Shown: positions 1 to 8,197 of the stretch, piece after piece | Position numbering within the stretch: position 1 is the first letter of the stretch | How the letters are laid out: each line of letters begins with the position of its first letter | Assembly (NCBI GenBank): GCA_964213345.1 | Contig: CAXOVX010000026.1 | Coordinates: forward strand, 1-30,985 | Direction of reading: 5' to 3' | Source of the DNA: CAXOVX01 sp964213345 | GTDB taxonomy: Bacteria; Pseudomonadota; Alphaproteobacteria; Rickettsiales; Midichloriaceae | DNA: 30,985 bases | Notes under the pieces: generated by a model | Databases searched by the model: none | The model's input: the letters and a program-made list of their open reading frames with translations, nothing else | What the model was told of the DNA's origin: nothing | Made by a program: the position numbers and the translations under genes

Positions 1-560
1 TCCTTAGCTAAAATCATTCAAATAATAGCGTCTTTAACTCCTGAAAATACAAAAATTCCAGCCACCAACAGTCCCATTAATAAATTTAACTCTGGAGTTA
101 AATTGTTTAATAATTATGGCGTAGATTATTTGACACCAGAATAAAAAGATAGTGCATTAGTACAATATGGCGTTCCAATGCTAAGTGCCGTTGTAAATCT
201 TGGTATGTTGGTAAAACAAACGGTATGAAGCAAGAGTTGATTAATTATCGTAAAGAGCTGTTAAACGATATGAAGCAAGAATGTAGTAAAAACAGCGAGT
301 TAATAAAAACAGATGGAATTAAAGTACAGGAAAACAACATAAATAAAATGATTAATAATACGACTGAAGTGGCTGAAACTAATGATGCAAAAATGAACGA
401 CATAAAGTTTACGACTACTAATGACAGTGATGCTAGTGCAAGTCTAGATTTAGGCAGTGTTAATGAATTGGGTCAGATGCAGCCTAATCATGATCTTAAC
501 ATAACTAATGAAAAATATTATGTACTGGTAAAAAATTGTTTCATTGTTCTGGATTTATAA
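1..560 (+). pseudogene. Decayed paralogue of the unknown protein at 732-1601
   Basis: Frame 1 from the window edge encodes a stretch containing GVKLFNNYGVDYLTPE, then a stop, then KDSALVQYGVPMLSAVVNLGM. This aligns with GVKLFNNYGIDCLMPEQKDSVLATYVMPIANVVTDLAM in the minus-strand protein at 732-1601. A second stop at 226-228 is followed in another frame (from 225) by a segment ending at 560 with KVQENNINKMINNTTE, which matches the C-terminal part of the same protein (QVNENNITKIAINST). It therefore carries an in-frame stop, a frameshift and an internal deletion. Function is unknown. The 5' end lies outside the window. Confidence 0.6.
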
Positions 561-731
561 TAAAAATTTGGATTCCGCCAGTACTACAAAATTATTAGTT
601 TTGAAGAAATAATACGAGGTTTAATATTATTACTGGAACAGTTAACTCAAAACACGCCTATAAAAATCTTCGAGAAGCAACTCCATTTCTTTCACTTTTA
701 CACTTATTTCAAGTATTTCGCAGAAGGTCCA

Positions 732-1601
732 TTATAGATCGTCATGGTATTGCTCAATTTGCGACGATTGATTTAGTTCACTAACGTTAGTGCCTATCTC
801 TTCTACGTTGCCTACCTCTTTCCCTTTAATAAGATCGGCAATGTTATTAAACAATGTGGAATTGATAGCTATTTTAGTTATATTATTTTCGTTTACCTGA
901 ATAATAAATTTCGTTATTTTTATCGAATTGTTATTCTTTGTTAATTCTTGTAGATAGTTACATGAAATATTATTACCTGATGTTAGCTCATAAGTTTTAT
1001 TACTTTCTGTCTTATTAGTATCTTGTAGGCAGGGGAACATATGGGAAAACATCATCTTATGAATATCGCTAAATGTCAAAAAAGATCTGGAGAATACAGA
1101 AATTATTTGAGGAATATCAAAAACTGTTTGTTCAGCAGCTTTGCTAGCTATATTTAAGTTTATCATAGCGGAGTGCAATTTTGACATAGTACTTAAAGAT
1201 TCTGCGTTATTCATGATATCCACACCATTAGTAATGTAGCCTTTTACCTTTTGCATAAGAGATCCAGCAATTTTAGAAGTCTTTTCAAAATTTTTGTAAG
1301 CAATATCCGTTGTGCTTTTTGAATTGAATAAACCATTTGCTATCATAGCTAAGTCTGTAACAACATTTGCAATTGGCATTACATATGTTGCTAATACACT
1401 ATCCTTCTGTTCGGGCATCAGACAATCTATACCATAATTATTAAAAAGTTTAACTCCAGCATTAACTAGAAACAGAGGCCAGCCACAAAAAGCCCCTAGC
1501 CCTATATCCAAGATTGTGTCTACAGCCTTATAATAACTATGGTATTTATTAACCTCTGGACCAAACATCGCCCCCACTATTAAGGCAAAACCCATTCTCA
1601 T
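732..1601 (-). CDS. Unknown protein, member of a local three-copy family
   Basis: Open reading frame of 289 codons with no family that I recognise. The N-terminal 75 residues are hydrophobic, with a Gly-rich segment around residues 33-47 (GLGAFCGWPLFLVNAG) and LFNNYG, so one or two membrane segments are likely. The middle (about 85-190) is mixed helical, and the C-terminal 90 residues are rich in Asn, Ile and Lys and end in an acidic tail (SQIEQYHDDL). Two degraded relatives flank it (1-560 on the plus strand, 1634-1863 on the minus strand), so the family has been duplicating and decaying here. The start may be internal to an originally longer protein, because the decayed copy at 1634-1863 has residues upstream of the matching region. 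It could be a lineage-specific surface or effector protein, but nothing in the sequence proves that. Confidence 0.6.
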   Translation of the reverse strand: MRMGFALIVGAMFGPEVNKYHSYYKAVDTILDIGLGAFCGWPLFLVNAGVKLFNNYGIDCLMPEQKDSVLATYVMPIANVVTDLAMIANGLFNSKSTTDIAYKNFEKTSKIAGSLMQKVKGYITNGVDIMNNAESLSTMSKLHSAMINLNIASKAAEQTVFDIPQIISVFSRSFLTFSDIHKMMFSHMFPCLQDTNKTESNKTYELTSGNNISCNYLQELTKNNNSIKITKFIIQVNENNITKIAINSTLFNNIADLIKGKEVGNVEEIGTNVSELNQSSQIEQYHDDL

Positions 1602-1633
1602 AAATTTATTACCTTACATTTACCATATTAGTA

Positions 1634-1863
1634 TCATAGATCACCGTAGTCTTGCACAGTTTTCGATGACTGATCCAGTTCATGAATATCAGTTAAATAG
1701 TTACACTATAATTTGGCTTAACTTCTGCATCGACCAAGAACATGGGCCAACCACAAAGGAATACCTAACCCAGTACCATAATACCGATCCGCAACCTATA
1801 ATAATCATAATATTTACTAACATTGCTTGCGCTCCAGCCTAGCAGTTCGACTGCAGTTTCCAT
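1634..1863 (-). pseudogene. Second decayed paralogue of the 732-1601 protein
   Basis: Read on the minus strand from ATG at 1861-1863, this gives a segment with SNVSKYYDYYRLRIGIMVLG, a stop, then FLCGWPMFLVDAEVK, matching VNKYHSYYKAVDTILDIGLGAFCGWPLFLVNAGVK in the intact protein. After a large internal deletion, another frame ends in ELDQSSKTVQDYGDL and a stop, matching the intact protein's tail ELNQSSQIEQYHDDL. Only the two ends of the gene survive. The stretch between this and the small gene at 2122 is AT-rich and holds no other gene I can see. Confidence 0.55.
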
Positions 1864-2121
1864 AAAGCCTCTTTTTTATATAACCTTATGTCGCTAGTAA
1901 AATGTAGTCCCATCCGTGCAGGCTAATGAAGAGATAATTACTGGTCAATATTATTTTTATTAAAATTTTGCGAATATTTTTAATAAAAAATTGAAATATT
2001 TAAATTTTAATAAAAAAATATGGTGTTAAGATTAACTGAATCTTGGGAAATTAATGAGTGCAGCAAAAAAATTTTTGTCGTAATTTGTTGTAGCATATGT
2101 TAGCATCGGAGATAGAAGAAT

Positions 2122-2367
2122 GTGTTTTATAAGTGGGTTCTTATGTCTGACTCTATCGGCCCTAATGCAGGCGCGATGAAGCCGTTTAGTGGGTGGGAGA
2201 GTTTACCTAGTAAGGGGCAGCCTGTGTTTACCTGTTTCGCAAAACTCGCTCAAGCTACAAATTTTATAAGTCAGAACGCCGAGCTATCTAATTTTAAGTT
2301 GCCACCGCTGCCAAATTCGCCACTAAATGGAAAAATTGGTGGGCTTGTTGGTAGGAAGGGTGGCTAG
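2122..2367 (+). CDS. Small unknown protein upstream of the ribosomal operon
   Basis: An 81-codon frame that would start at GTG 2122, with a GGAG about 10 bases upstream. An internal ATG at 2143 gives a 74-residue alternative starting MSDSIGPNAGAM. The protein is rich in Pro, Gly, Ser and Asn, has one Cys, no membrane segment, and ends GGLVGRKGG. I recognise no family. It is about 220 bases upstream of rpsF on the same strand but has no obvious functional link. Composition looks coding rather than shadow-like, since base composition is less AT-rich than the flanks. It may be a real small gene or a remnant. Confidence 0.4.
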   Translation: MFYKWVLMSDSIGPNAGAMKPFSGWESLPSKGQPVFTCFAKLAQATNFISQNAELSNFKLPPLPNSPLNGKIGGLVGRKGG

Positions 2368-2505
2368 GATGCGCGTGCATTAATTTTTTTGTTCTTTGAT
2401 TCATCAATTTCGGAATGCGAGTCGCTCTGATAAATGCCTCGATTCTCTTAGAGTAGTGGGTTGCTGTGTTATGGAATGCCAGAATTTATAGAAGGAGTAA
2501 GAAAA

Positions 2506-2535
2506 TTGCTTTCATTTTTTGCAATTATCTATAGT
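2506..2535 (+). promoter_or_regulatory. Candidate sigma-70 promoter for rpsF-rpsR-rplI
   Basis: TTGCTT at 2506-2511 and TATAGT at 2530-2535 are separated by 18 bases, about 55 bases upstream of the rpsF start codon. This is the best match to a housekeeping promoter in the gap from 2368 to 2590. It is predicted by eye only. Confidence 0.4.
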
Positions 2536-2590
2536 ATGTACCTCGAAAGGCGTAAGTTACTATCAATAAAGGTTGTAAGGAGAAAGTTGG

Positions 2591-2929
2591 ATGCCGTTGT
2601 ATGAAAGTGTTTTTATATTGAAGCAGGATGTTCCGGAGCAGGAAGTGCGTAGCACCATTGCAAGTTTACTGATTAAACTTCAAGAAAAAGGCGGGACTTT
2701 AATTAAAGAGGAATATTGGGGATTACGTCCACTAGCTTGTAAGATTAAGAATAATGAGAGAGGACATTACGTCGTACTAGCCATTGATGCTAGCCATGAA
2801 GCTGTTCAAGAGCTAGAAACGTATTACAAAGTGAACGAGGAAGTAATAAGATTTTTAACTTTAAAGGTGAAAGAAATTGAAAAAACAGCCTCAATTATGA
2901 TGCAATCCTCTATCGAAAAAGATAGATAG
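2591..2929 (+). CDS. rpsF: 30S ribosomal protein S6
   Basis: S6 is a primary component of the central domain (platform) of the 30S subunit and binds 16S rRNA together with S18. The 112 residues have the normal S6 length and pattern: MPLYESVFILKQD at the N-terminus, GGTLIKEEYWGLRPLACKIKN in the middle (family consensus WGLR.LAY.I), then the GHYVVLAIDAS strand and YYKVNEEVIRFLTLKV near the end. The start has a good Shine-Dalgarno AAGGAGA about 8 bases upstream. It is the first gene of the standard bacterial order rpsF-rpsR-rplI, with a candidate promoter at 2506-2535. Confidence 0.97.
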   Translation: MPLYESVFILKQDVPEQEVRSTIASLLIKLQEKGGTLIKEEYWGLRPLACKIKNNERGHYVVLAIDASHEAVQELETYYKVNEEVIRFLTLKVKEIEKTASIMMQSSIEKDR

Positions 2930-3050
2930 TTTCCCTAAATTGTCTGATTTCCATTATTCAAAAGTGGGTAAAAATGTGGTTGCAGAACTATGATTTTTGG
3001 GTTAATCATACAATCGGTGGTTTTGTAAATTTTTAGTGTAGATAAAAAGT

Positions 3051-3488
3051 ATGGCGAATAACAAAAACAATAACATCTATCTGGATGGTGCTGGTGCTGT
3101 ATCGCTTGATAAAATAGCAAGCGCTGCGGAGGTGGGAGCAATCCCAGAAGCTGAAAATTCTCTATCAGAGACAGCAAGTACTGCAGATTCATCCCCGAGA
3201 ACCAGAGACTATCTTTCGTCGGGCGTTGATAGTAATGTAATTCCTAATACGATTTTGTTCAACAAAATAGCGAGTGTTGCAAGCTCAGCCCAAAAGGCTA
3301 GGAGCTGTCCTTTGTCAGGTGTTGGTGCCCCAAAAATAACTTGGAAAAATGTAGAATTGTTAAAAAAATATACTTCAGAGGAAAAGAATAGAATTCTATC
3401 CACAAGATTTACTGGAGTTTCAGCAAAAAAACAGCGTCAGTTAAAAAATGCTATAAAGATTGCTAGGTTGCTTGCCTTGTTACCATAG
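3051..3488 (+). CDS. rpsR: 30S ribosomal protein S18 with long N-terminal extension
   Basis: The last 60 residues (about 86-145) are a clear S18: CPLSGVGAPKITWKN, then LLKKYTSEEKNRILSTRFTG and VSAKKQRQLKNAIKIARLLA. S18 pairs with S6 on the 30S platform. Typical bacterial S18 is 75-95 residues; this frame is 145 because of an Ala/Ser-rich, low-complexity extension of about 80 residues. The extension contains a partial internal repeat (LDKIASAAEVGA and FNKIASVASSAQ). The only ATG in frame is at 3051, with a weak ribosome binding site; TTG at the ILFNK position is the most plausible shorter start and would give a protein of normal length. It lies between rpsF and rplI, as expected. S18 identity is certain; the true start is not. 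Confidence 0.9.
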   Translation: MANNKNNNIYLDGAGAVSLDKIASAAEVGAIPEAENSLSETASTADSSPRTRDYLSSGVDSNVIPNTILFNKIASVASSAQKARSCPLSGVGAPKITWKNVELLKKYTSEEKNRILSTRFTGVSAKKQRQLKNAIKIARLLALLP

Positions 3489-3531
3489 GTAAATAGTTGT
3501 AAGTAGAAATCAAACATGTATTGGGAGTGAA

Positions 3532-3990
3532 ATGGCTTTAGAGGTGATTTTAATAGAGGATATCGCGAAATTAGGGAAGATAGGCTCTATTGTCAAGGTG
3601 AAGGATGGGTTCGCGCGTAATTATTTGTTACGCCTTAATAAGGTGCTAAGAGCCACAAAAAAGAATAAAGAGTTTTTTGAACAAAGAAGAGTAGCTTTAG
3701 AAGCAGAAAATCAAAAAAAGATACTGGAGGCACAGGAAAAAGCCAGTAAGATAGCGGGGCTGGAGCTTGTTTTGGTGAGACAGGTGGGAAATGACGGCAA
3801 GCTATACGGCTCAGTAACCTCGAGAGATGTAGTGAGGGCACTTGCTGAATTTAGTCAGTGTCAGATTGGTAATGAAAGCATCATCATGACCACTAGGATA
3901 AAAGAAGTGGGAGTTTATACAGTGCAAGTAGTTTTACATTCGGAAGTTAAGGTTCAGCTAAACTTAAATATTACGAGATATGTTGAGTAA
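3532..3990 (+). CDS. rplI: 50S ribosomal protein L9
   Basis: L9 binds 23S rRNA near the L1 stalk. The 152 residues match the usual length. The N-terminal domain carries the family signature (LIEDIAKLGKIGSIVKVKDG, then FARNYLLR), followed by the long connecting helix (residues about 40-75, EFFEQRRVALEAENQKKILEAQEKA) and the C-terminal domain with GNDGKLYGSVTSRDV. A GGGAGTG Shine-Dalgarno precedes the ATG. It is the third gene of the S6-S18-L9 operon. From its stop to 4260 there are about 270 bases with no credible gene. Confidence 0.96.
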   Translation: MALEVILIEDIAKLGKIGSIVKVKDGFARNYLLRLNKVLRATKKNKEFFEQRRVALEAENQKKILEAQEKASKIAGLELVLVRQVGNDGKLYGSVTSRDVVRALAEFSQCQIGNESIIMTTRIKEVGVYTVQVVLHSEVKVQLNLNITRYVE

Positions 3991-4903
3991 AAATTGGCTA
4001 TTATGAGTGGATTTAAAGGTAGTAGAATGAGATAGGGGACCTTTTTGTGTTAGGCGGCGTTTTCTTTTTCTTCTTGTTTTCCGAATTCCTTGGTTATAGC
4101 TGTGGGTTTTTGTACATAAGCTCCCGGGTTGGTTCTTTGCAAATGTGGCTTTTTCCACCACTTTTCTTGTCGTCATAGTCAAATGAAAAAGGGTTGTAGT
4201 TATGATTAAAATATTGTATAAATATTAAAGTTTTAATTCATAATTACTAAGGTAGCTAAGATGGGAAGGCCATATAGCAAGGGTTTTAGTGGAGGTAGCG
4301 CTGAAACAAATTGAAGATGGAGAAGGTATAGAAGAAGTATGTATGATGATAGGCATTAGCAAAACATCGGTATTTCGCTGGGAAAGCCTGAAGAGAAAGT
4401 GGCGATGTAAGTCCTAAAAAGAATTGCAATAACTGATTAAAGCAAATCATGAACAGTTGATGCAAATTATCATAGGAAATCCGAATCTGGCACAGGGAGG
4501 AATAGATGCGATGGTTGGAATGACTGCAACTGGCATATGTTGCGTCTTTCAAAGGATGGAGGTTGTTTTCAAAAAAGAACACTTTACAAAGAAGCGGGGT
4601 CCTAAGACAAAAGAAGAGTTTTTAGAGGAAATATCATCAATATCTTGAGATAATTTGGTGTATATTGATGAAAGTGGAATACAGGAATATCTTTATAAAG
4701 AGCGTAGATATGCGAAAAAAGGCAAGAAATTTACCTCAGGTAGAAGATATTCGAAGGAGAACTTTATAGCTGGATTATAGCAGCAATGTGCTACAAGGAA
4801 ACTTGCGATACAGAGTTATTCATCTGATACCTACGTTGAAGCCTGGTCAGACGGTCATTATGGATGACGCTAGCTTCCATAAATCACAAAATACAAGAAA
4901 AAT

Positions 4904-5819
4904 AGAGTTCTTCCAAACCCCTATTTATGCCAATTCATAGTTATAAATGCCTGCAATCAAATTAAATCTAAGGCCAAATCGTTTTCTTCGGTTACGGTAT
5001 TTATCAGCGATGATTTTAAAGCGTTTAAGCATACCAATAACATTTTCATTTATAACTCGCTGGTTTGATAATTTTTTATTTTCGCCTTTATCCTCAGAAG
5101 TTAGGGGATGCTTCTTGTTTTTTTTCTTCGGTAACAGGCTATTAGCACGTACTTTATTTAATTCCTGATAACCAGTATCCGTAATTACTTCTGTGTTTGT
5201 TAAAAATCTAACTCCTGATTCTTTAAATAACCGAAAATCATGACGCTTACCATTGCTAAAATTGGTGCAAATCACTATCTTGCTAATTTTTTTTACTACT
5301 ACTTGGCTTTTTATGGTATGTCTTTTCTTTTCCCCTGAATAAAAATATCGCTGTTTTTTTAGGTCTTTGGATCGGAGTTTCGCTGGCATCAACTAAAACA
5401 ACCTCATATTCCATGTCGCTTTTTAACAAAGCCTTACGTCCTGGTAAACTAAAAACTTTACTTTTTATGAGAGTATCTTCAACCCACCTAATTATTTTTT
5501 ATATGCATTACTTTCGCTTACATCATAACTCTTACTAATATGAAAATAGGTCCTATATTCCCCTTAAATATTCCAAAGCCATTAACAGCATATCTTCTAT
5601 ACACACCTTATTTGGTCTACCTCCCAGTGATTTCTTTTGTTCATGAGCATTTTGTAGTATTTCTACCATCTTTATAAATGTAGGCTTCTTAACTCCTGTT
5701 AGTCCCCTGAAATCTGGTAATGGTAGTTCCGCAATCAACTCCCATTTCATTATTCCCTCCTTTCTCGTGCTTAAACAAGCATATTTTGCTACAAACAAAT
5801 AGGGCTTTGAAAAAACTCT
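4904..5819 (-). mobile_element. IS5-family insertion sequence (IS1031-like size), nested in the IS630 copy
   Basis: Terminal inverted repeats of 23 bases lie at 4904-4926 and 5797-5819. By eye they agree at 20 of 23 positions (outer part AGAGTT, inner part CCCTATTT). They are flanked by direct repeats AAT at 4901-4903 and 5820-5822, a 3-bp target duplication. The total length of 916 bp, 3-bp duplication and a single transposase reading frame fit the IS1031 subgroup of IS5. The transposase inside is frameshifted, so the copy is probably immobile unless helped in trans. Confidence 0.88.
4925..5750 (-). pseudogene. IS5-family transposase with frameshifts
   Basis: The gene starts at ATG 5750 behind a strong GGAGGGAATA ribosome binding site and reads MKWELIAELPLPDFRGLTGV, with LGGRPNKVCIEDMLLMALEYL, the N-terminal DNA-binding part of this family. 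After a frameshift near 5553 the signal continues in other frames (TYFHISKSYDVSESNAYK, then VFSLPGRKALLKSDMEYEV and VLVDASETPIQRPKK with the first catalytic Asp). From about 5340 it resumes as KKRHTIKSQVVVKK and continues through DTGYQELNK to NENVIGMLKRFKIIADKYRN. At least two frameshifts break it. Intact length would be about 270 residues. Confidence 0.85.
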
Positions 5820-6029
5820 AATGATAGAAGAGGCAAAATGTCATCTGCTATTTTTACCTCCTTATTCACCAGATTTAAATTCAATCGAGAAATTTTTGGC
5901 CAATTTAAAAAAGGCGTCGGGCAAAATACTGAAAAAATACTCTTCCTTCTTTAGCAGATGCTGCGGACGCTGCCTTCAAAAACCAACCCATTTCCATCTA
6001 AATATAATACCTGATATAAACCAATAATC

Positions 6030-6440
6030 TGAGAATGTCTTTTTCCTTACCAACCAGAAATATTCTTACTTTTTTTGGATGTTCAATAGGAGTTTCTGTT
6101 GCATCAACAACAATAATTTCATATTTGGTGTCATTTATTGAGTAAGAATTTCCTTCCAGATCATGCAGAGCGCCTTAATAAAACATCCTCCCCACCTGAT
6201 CTTTCACTAATCCTGTAATCTTGCGCAATATAAAAATATGTCCTAGCTTTTTTAAGCGCTCTAGTGTCATAACTAAGCGATCTTGCATGCTCAACCTATT
6301 CTCTTCTTCTTACCACCATAATATTTTCGCTTTGTCTCAGCCCTTGAGTAAAATCTCTATCATATTCTCAAACATTATACTTTTACCACAGTTGAAACGC
6401 CCAATTCTTTCCGCACTAAGATGCGTTACATATTTTACCA
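6030..6440 (-). pseudogene. Second, more decayed IS5-family transposase fragment
   Basis: On the minus strand, frames from about 6440 downwards encode MVKYVTHLSAERIGRFNCGK, then SIMFENMIEILLKG, LSMQDRLVMTLERLKKLG and HIFILRKI. These are followed by YEIIVVDATETPIEHPKKVR and FLVGKEKDIL. These match the N-terminal domain and first catalytic Asp (VDATETPI) of the same IS5 family as 4925-5750, but with several stops. The C-terminal part is missing. A related N-terminal scrap occurs at about 16490-16610. Confidence 0.7.
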
Positions 6441-6548
6441 TACACCACTCTCTTACTTCTTCTTTAGCTATGCGAAAGATCCGTTAGCAAACCGACTTCA
6501 ATCATTGCTTCTGTTAAGTCATTTTATAAAGATAGTATCATTTTTAAC

Positions 6549-7385
6549 TCAAGAACGTTTATTTATTAGTAAATCGTTGATTGCCTGTAATTGCAGAGCA
6601 CGCATAAACTCCCGTAATTCTTGTCTAGCTGCTAGTACTGATGTACTGATTTTTACTTTGGGGGAGATAGCCGCATCATACAAAGTTAGGCCATTCAAGA
6701 ACAATTCCTTAAATATAACTCTATCTCCAAAGCCAGGAGAGACCCTAAACCCAAGTTTTTTACCTAACCTGTATATTGCTGAGTCTACATTTTTTTTATT
6801 TATTGTATCTAGAGTAGAAAGCCTGTTGCGTATGACTAGCCAGTCGATTTCTTGTTTATCACGTGCAGCTCTTCTTAGCTTTTGCTCAAATAACATAGCA
6901 CTGTAAACTCCTGGAGAGAGCATGTCTGGCTTATCCGGGTTTATATGCCCTATTAAGTCTACGTCTAAAAAACTATCATTAATAGGTGTAATCACTTTAT
7001 CTGCATAAGAGTGGGCTAGCTTACTGAGTTCATTGTGACTACCTGGTGTATCTATAACTATAAAATCGTATTGGGGCTTTAGTTGTTCTAACAACGCAAC
7101 AAAAAATTCTTCATCACTCTTTACTTTAATACCATCATCATGCATGTTAAAGTTGTCACTTTTTTTAGATAGTGTAAAGTGCTCTGGTAGTAGTAGTGAC
7201 AACCCACCTTCTGCAACAGTACGTTTCCTATTTTCTATATAACGCGACAATGATTGTTGGTAGACATCTAAGTCTATCGAGGCTACCGAAAATCCCAAAC
7301 GCAATAATCCTATAATAAGGTGCATTGCAGTAGTGGTCTTTCCAGAGCCTCCCTTCTCATTGCCAAATAAAATTATATGTGCCAT
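6549..7385 (-). CDS. mipZ: Division-plane positioning ATPase MipZ (ParA/MinD family)
   Basis: MipZ in alphaproteobacteria forms a polar gradient and inhibits FtsZ polymerisation, placing the division site. The 278-residue protein has a deviant Walker A, GNEKGGSGKTT (residues 8-18), then SIDLDVYQQSLSRYIENRKR, which is the MipZ version of the switch region, and the Walker B strand FIVIDTPGSHNELSKLAHSYAD. MipZ-specific elements follow: PINDSFLDVDLIG, IDWLVIRNRLS, and PGFGDRVIFKELFLNGLTLYD. Length matches MipZ (about 270-280) rather than ParA or MinD. No parB is adjacent; MipZ normally works with ParB. Overlapping palindromes lie about 80 bases upstream (7464-7485). The gene is surrounded by IS debris but is itself intact. 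Confidence 0.9.
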   Translation of the reverse strand: MAHIILFGNEKGGSGKTTTAMHLIIGLLRLGFSVASIDLDVYQQSLSRYIENRKRTVAEGGLSLLLPEHFTLSKKSDNFNMHDDGIKVKSDEEFFVALLEQLKPQYDFIVIDTPGSHNELSKLAHSYADKVITPINDSFLDVDLIGHINPDKPDMLSPGVYSAMLFEQKLRRAARDKQEIDWLVIRNRLSTLDTINKKNVDSAIYRLGKKLGFRVSPGFGDRVIFKELFLNGLTLYDAAISPKVKISTSVLAARQELREFMRALQLQAINDLLINKRS

Positions 7386-7463
7386 ATCAAAATATATTCT
7401 ATGCTACGTGCTTACATCAAACTTATACAAAATGGAGAATAGAGATATACAGGGAATCGGTAT

Positions 7464-7485
7464 GATTGTACAATCAATTGATTGT
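7464..7485. promoter_or_regulatory. Overlapping perfect palindromes upstream of mipZ
   Basis: GATTGTACAATC (7464-7475) and ACAATCAATTGATTGT (7470-7485) are both perfect palindromes that share an ATTGT/ACAAT core. They lie 79-100 bases upstream of the mipZ start codon. A dimeric repressor or partition protein could bind here, or it may be chance in AT-rich DNA. The surrounding gap 7486-7700 shows only decayed coding scraps on the minus strand. Confidence 0.3.
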
Positions 7486-7714
7486 GTAAATGCTTAATAT
7501 AGCTGCTTAGTGCAGATAAATGCGCTGATTCCTCCGCTCCACTATCCATGTCTTTGATTTTGCATTTTTTTTATTTCAATTCTTCATCTCCTGTGATAGC
7601 GTGCTCTTTAGCTTCAATTTTATTTGCGCACTGCATTTCTTTTTTTAAACATTCCATAATCTGTTGCTACGTGTACTTCTTGTTGCCTTAATTCGGATAC
7701 GATCTATTGGCAAG

Positions 7715-7795
7715 AGATCAACTACTACCCGCTAAAGCAGGTAGTTTGAGTTAACGCTTGCAAAGCAGATTAGTGAGATGGAATCTCAAAACTAT
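7715..7795 (-). repeat. IS200/IS605-type end with subterminal hairpin
   Basis: Positions 7723-7742 form a short stem-loop (CTACC...GGTAG around GCTAAAGC). Such hairpins at the ends are what the Y1 transposase of IS200/IS605 elements recognises. It lies just downstream of the IS200 transposase remnant, so it is probably that element's end. A near copy in the opposite orientation is at 16644-16720 without a transposase. Confidence 0.5.
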
Positions 7796-7837
7796 CGTTC
7801 TATGATACGCTTCCTGGTTTTCAATGCACTCCTGAAC

Positions 7838-8197
7838 TTACTGCTCATTTAGGTTACCAACTGTAACTGCAAAATATCCTTTAGCCCATATATGTTGTCC
7901 ACAATATTTTTTCTTTAATTGCTCAAATTCCATTAGCACTTTACGGCTACTTTTACCCTTAATATACTGCACCAATTTCAAAATACCCATATTAGGCAAC
8001 ACTGACGCCAATATATGAACATGGTCCGGACTTAATGGGCCAGACATGATGTTCACGTAATTAGCTAAACACACTTCCCTAATAAGCTCCCTAACTCTTT
8101 CGGCAATTAACCCCCGTCAATACTCTGTACCTACCTTTTAGTACACCAGATAATATGATATTTTAATATTCATATATGCTGTGAGACCCTTTCCTGT
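7838..8197 (-). pseudogene. tnpA: IS200-family transposase (TnpA, Y1 type), frameshifted
   Basis: The open part (8074 down to 7838) contains PLSPDHVHILASVLP, with the HUH-type DHVH motif, LVQYIKGKSSRKVLMEFEQL and KKKYCGQHIWAKGYFAVTVG, all typical of IS200 TnpA. The normal N-terminus is present but broken by frameshifts upstream on the minus strand (KGSHSIYE, KYHIIWCTKGRYRVLTG, AERVRELIREVCLANY). The protein is truncated after VGNLNEQ, before or near the catalytic Tyr region. The copy is inactive as it stands. Confidence 0.8.

Larger units (their letters stand above)
4261..6001 (+). pseudogene. IS630-family transposase, frameshifted and split by a nested IS5-type element
   Basis: The start encodes MGRPYSK and, after a frameshift, VLVEVALKQIEDGEGIEEV and MMIGISKTSVFRWESLKRKW, which is the helix-turn-helix head of IS630 transposases. 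Downstream pieces include LVYIDESG and the first catalytic Asp, RRYAKKGKK, VIMDDASFHKSQNTRK (second Asp), then from 5823 IEEAKCHLLFLPPYSPDLNSIEKF with the catalytic Glu. There are internal stops near 4418 and 4648 and further frameshifts, and Asp-Ala replaces the usual Asp-Asn after VMD. The reading frame is interrupted at 4904-5819 by an IS5-type insertion. Removing that insertion and one copy of its AAT duplication restores the continuous reading KSQNTRKMIEEAKCH. The tail ends near 6001 after one more frameshift. Confidence 0.85.

Noticed and set aside
3964..4182. 72-codon basic minus-strand frame after rplI
   Set aside because: It overlaps the end of rplI and shows only a Lys/Arg-rich low-complexity sequence with no start signal or recognisable motif.
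7500..7710. Minus-strand coding-like scraps such as MECLKKEMQCANKIEAKEHA
   Set aside because: Frames are short and broken by shifts, and I recognise no family, so a pseudogene call would be unsupported.
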